From Atribacterota bacterium (GTDB taxonomy: Bacteria > Atribacterota > Phoenicimicrobiia > Phoenicimicrobiales > Phoenicimicrobiaceae): a stretch of DNA of 8,104 nt. The stretch's first letter is position 1, and the number at the start of each line of letters is the position of its first letter. The notes beneath the pieces are model-generated. The model had not been told where the DNA came from, searched no databases, and worked only from the letters and a program-made list of their open reading frames with translations. The position numbers were made by a program, and so were the translations under genes. The stretch spans positions 1 through 8,104 of the forward strand of contig DAOUWX010000074.1 of NCBI GenBank assembly GCA_030666935.1. The letters are read 5' to 3'. This document shows, one piece after another, positions 6,858 through 8,104 of this stretch.

Positions 6858-7595
6858 ATTGCTCTTTGTATGAACCATTTTTACAAGATTTTCTACCGTA
6901 TTTTGAGGATTTTCTGAGGAAAAGATATTCCGGCCAAAAGCAAAACCCTTTGCTCCTTTTTGCAAGGCTTTTTTGGTTATATCTTTTATATTATCTGTTT
7001 TAGGTCCTCCGGCAATAATTACCGGGACTTTTGCTGCTGAAATAATTCTCTCAAAATCATCCCCACTATAATAGGTTTTTATAACATCTGCTCCCAATTC
7101 AAAAGCAACCCTACTTCCAAGAGCCAACTCTTTAGTAACCGGTTCTTTAGAAATTGCCGATAGCACTTCTACTAAAAGAGGAATCTGTAATCTATCACAT
7201 TCCTTCACGCACCTGCTTATAGAACCAATCATCTCATTTTCTCTTTTAGAACCGAGTATCAACATCATTACCACCATATCAGCCCCTACACTTACCGCAT
7301 AATCAACATCATATAAGAGACTATGAAAATCACTTTCTTTGCTATAGGCGGTAGCACCTCCGGTAATTCTAACTATAAGACCGGTCTTTCTAAAAATATC
7401 TTTTTTTAGAATCTTTACCACACCCGGATTTAAGAGGAGGGCATCGATTCCTCCTTTAACTGTTTCTTCGATGATCTTTATTGGGTCTTTCGGATATTCT
7501 ACTGTGCCAAAATGTTGGCCATGATCATAAGCAAAAACACCAACTTTTCCATCCCTTCGGAAAATTCTGGAAAGACGAAGCTCTTTACCTGTCAA
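6855..7595 (-). CDS. DhnA/FbaB-type class I aldolase (Schiff-base), TTG start
   Basis: With the TTG start at 7595 this is a 246-residue TIM-barrel aldolase of the DhnA group, which includes archaeal-type fructose-bisphosphate aldolase, the MJ0400-type synthase and LsrF. Visible motifs are FAYDHGQHFG (21-30; D24, H25), GADVIKTYYSGD (168-179) with Schiff-base lysine K173, and the phosphate-binding VIIAGGPKT (192-200) and FAFGRNIF (218-225). It should cleave or form a C-C bond of a phosphorylated ketose, giving a triose or similar fragment. The Tyr proton donor of archaeal aldolases seems replaced (V-E-V-L-S, about 142-146), so its substrate may differ. A longer reading from GTG at 7604 is unlikely because that GTG is part of the Shine-Dalgarno. 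The gene follows the regulator gene by 15 bp and precedes the dehydrogenase by 12 bp. Confidence 0.88.
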   Translation of the reverse strand: MTGKELRLSRIFRRDGKVGVFAYDHGQHFGTVEYPKDPIKIIEETVKGGIDALLLNPGVVKILKKDIFRKTGLIVRITGGATAYSKESDFHSLLYDVDYAVSVGADMVVMMLILGSKRENEMIGSISRCVKECDRLQIPLLVEVLSAISKEPVTKELALGSRVAFELGADVIKTYYSGDDFERIISAAKVPVIIAGGPKTDNIKDITKKALQKGAKGFAFGRNIFSSENPQNTVENLVKMVHTKSN

Positions 7596-7599
7596 AAGT

Positions 7600-7610
7600 A
7601 TCACCTCTTT
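7600..7610 (-). promoter_or_regulatory. Extended Shine-Dalgarno that fixes the aldolase start at TTG 7595
   Basis: The minus strand reads AAAGAGGTGAT, differing at one base from the ideal AAGGAGGTGAT. The AGAGG core ends at 7604, leaving eight bases to the TTG at 7595-7593. The upstream in-frame GTG (7604-7602) lies inside the Shine-Dalgarno itself and would have no usable ribosome binding site. Confidence 0.82.
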
Positions 7611-8104
7611 TTATATTTTATTTTCAAATTTTCTACCCTCATCATTAAAGGGACGGCTTCTTCTCAATTCAAAGTAAAATTTACATCTATCAGCATTACA
7701 TATACTTTGCGACCATTCAATAATATTATTATTAATATCGTAACTTATTCTCTCCATCAATAAACCGGCAGATCCGACCGGTATCTCCAGATACTTACTT
7801 TCGATAGGATTAATTAATATTGCCTGGATAATCTCTTTTCCATATTCAAGCTGAATATTATATTTATTTTCCAAAATTGCATAAATTGATTTATTGTTAA
7901 GATCCATACTGATTAGATTTTGGCAATATTTTTCCGGAAAATAATTCTTTTCAAAAATCCAGGGTTCTTTATTACCATACCTTATTCTCTCTATATAATA
8001 GATATATTCACCAATGTTAACATTCAACTTTTCAGAAATAGATTTAGTGGCCAAGATTCTTTCTTTCCTGATAATTTTGGTTGAGTGTTCAAATCCCTGT
8101 TTCC
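7611..8104 (-). CDS. GntR-family transcriptional regulator, C-terminal UTRA domain (5' end outside window)
   Basis: The frame is open from the window edge at 8104 to a TAA at 7613-7611, giving the last 163 residues. The first readable residues are KQGFEHSTKIIRKERILATK, continuing into a UTRA-like ligand-binding domain: IGEYIYYIERIRYGNKEPWIFE, NYFPEKYCQNL, IPVGSAGLLMERISYD and a C-terminal CKFYFELRRSR. The pattern of a strand with R-x-R-x-G, an N-Y-F-P loop and a late L-x-x-E-R-I strand is characteristic of the HutC/UTRA branch, whose effectors are often sugar phosphates. The N-terminal winged helix is outside the window. A TTG at 8054 is internal and not the start. As the first gene before the catabolic and transport genes, it probably represses this operon and itself, with the operator beyond 8104. 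Confidence 0.82.
   Translation of the reverse strand, partial: KQGFEHSTKIIRKERILATKSISEKLNVNIGEYIYYIERIRYGNKEPWIFEKNYFPEKYCQNLISMDLNNKSIYAILENKYNIQLEYGKEIIQAILINPIESKYLEIPVGSAGLLMERISYDINNNIIEWSQSICNADRCKFYFELRRSRPFNDEGRKFENKI

Noticed and set aside
4546..7595. An Lsr-type autoinducer-2 system (FGGY kinase plus DhnA aldolase, as in LsrK and LsrF)
   Set aside because: The transporter is CUT1 type with a UgpB-like binding protein rather than the CUT2-type LsrACDB. The regulator is GntR/UTRA rather than LsrR, and a dehydrogenase and ADP-ribosylglycohydrolase are added.
7512..7763. Plus-strand 83-residue frame spanning the regulator/aldolase junction
   Set aside because: It overlaps both real genes, has no recognisable motif, and its sequence is explained by their codons.

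Overview
The window is one stretch of a carbohydrate-uptake and catabolism locus from an AT-rich bacterium. Every credible gene lies on the minus strand, so transcription runs from high to low coordinates. The base composition is clearly AT-rich by eye (not computed), proteins are rich in Lys, Ile and Phe, Shine-Dalgarno sequences are of the GGAGG type, and TTG starts are used. This fits low-GC bacteria such as Bacillota, Thermotogota or Atribacterota. No phylogenetic marker is present, so the lineage is only a weak inference.

In transcription order the locus holds: a GntR-type regulator of which only the C-terminal UTRA effector domain is present (8104-7611, cut by the window edge); a DhnA/FbaB-type class I (Schiff-base) aldolase (7595-6855); a zinc-dependent medium-chain polyol/alcohol dehydrogenase (6842-5826); a short, divergent FGGY sugar kinase (5829-4546); an ADP-ribosylglycohydrolase-family enzyme (4549-3542); two binding-protein-dependent (CUT1, MalF/MalG type) ABC permeases (3510-2605 and 2555-1734); a secreted sugar-binding protein resembling UgpB (1660-419); and, after a 193-bp structured gap, the first 75 codons of a sugar-phosphate isomerase/epimerase-like TIM-barrel protein (225-1, cut by the window edge). 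Dehydrogenase/kinase and kinase/ADP-ribosylglycohydrolase overlap by 4 bp (TTGA and ATGA), and the other gaps up to the binding protein are 12 to about 75 bp. This strongly suggests a single operon.

The likely logic is import of a sugar, polyol or glycoside by the ABC system, which must borrow an ATPase encoded elsewhere. Oxidation or isomerisation, phosphorylation by the FGGY kinase and aldol cleavage would follow. The ADP-ribosylglycohydrolase homologue is the odd member. It sits between the catabolic and transport genes, and its metal-binding motifs appear intact, so it may hydrolyse a glycosidic (perhaps ribosyl) bond in the imported substrate rather than modify proteins. The exact substrate cannot be read from the sequence.

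The most notable non-coding structure is a 118-bp element at 270-387 with 21-bp imperfect inverted-repeat ends. Two of the three arm differences become G-U pairs in the sense transcript, and a second, perfect 10-bp palindrome is nested inside. It lies between the binding-protein gene and the isomerase gene, and looks like either an mRNA-processing or stability hairpin or a small MITE/REP-like repeat.
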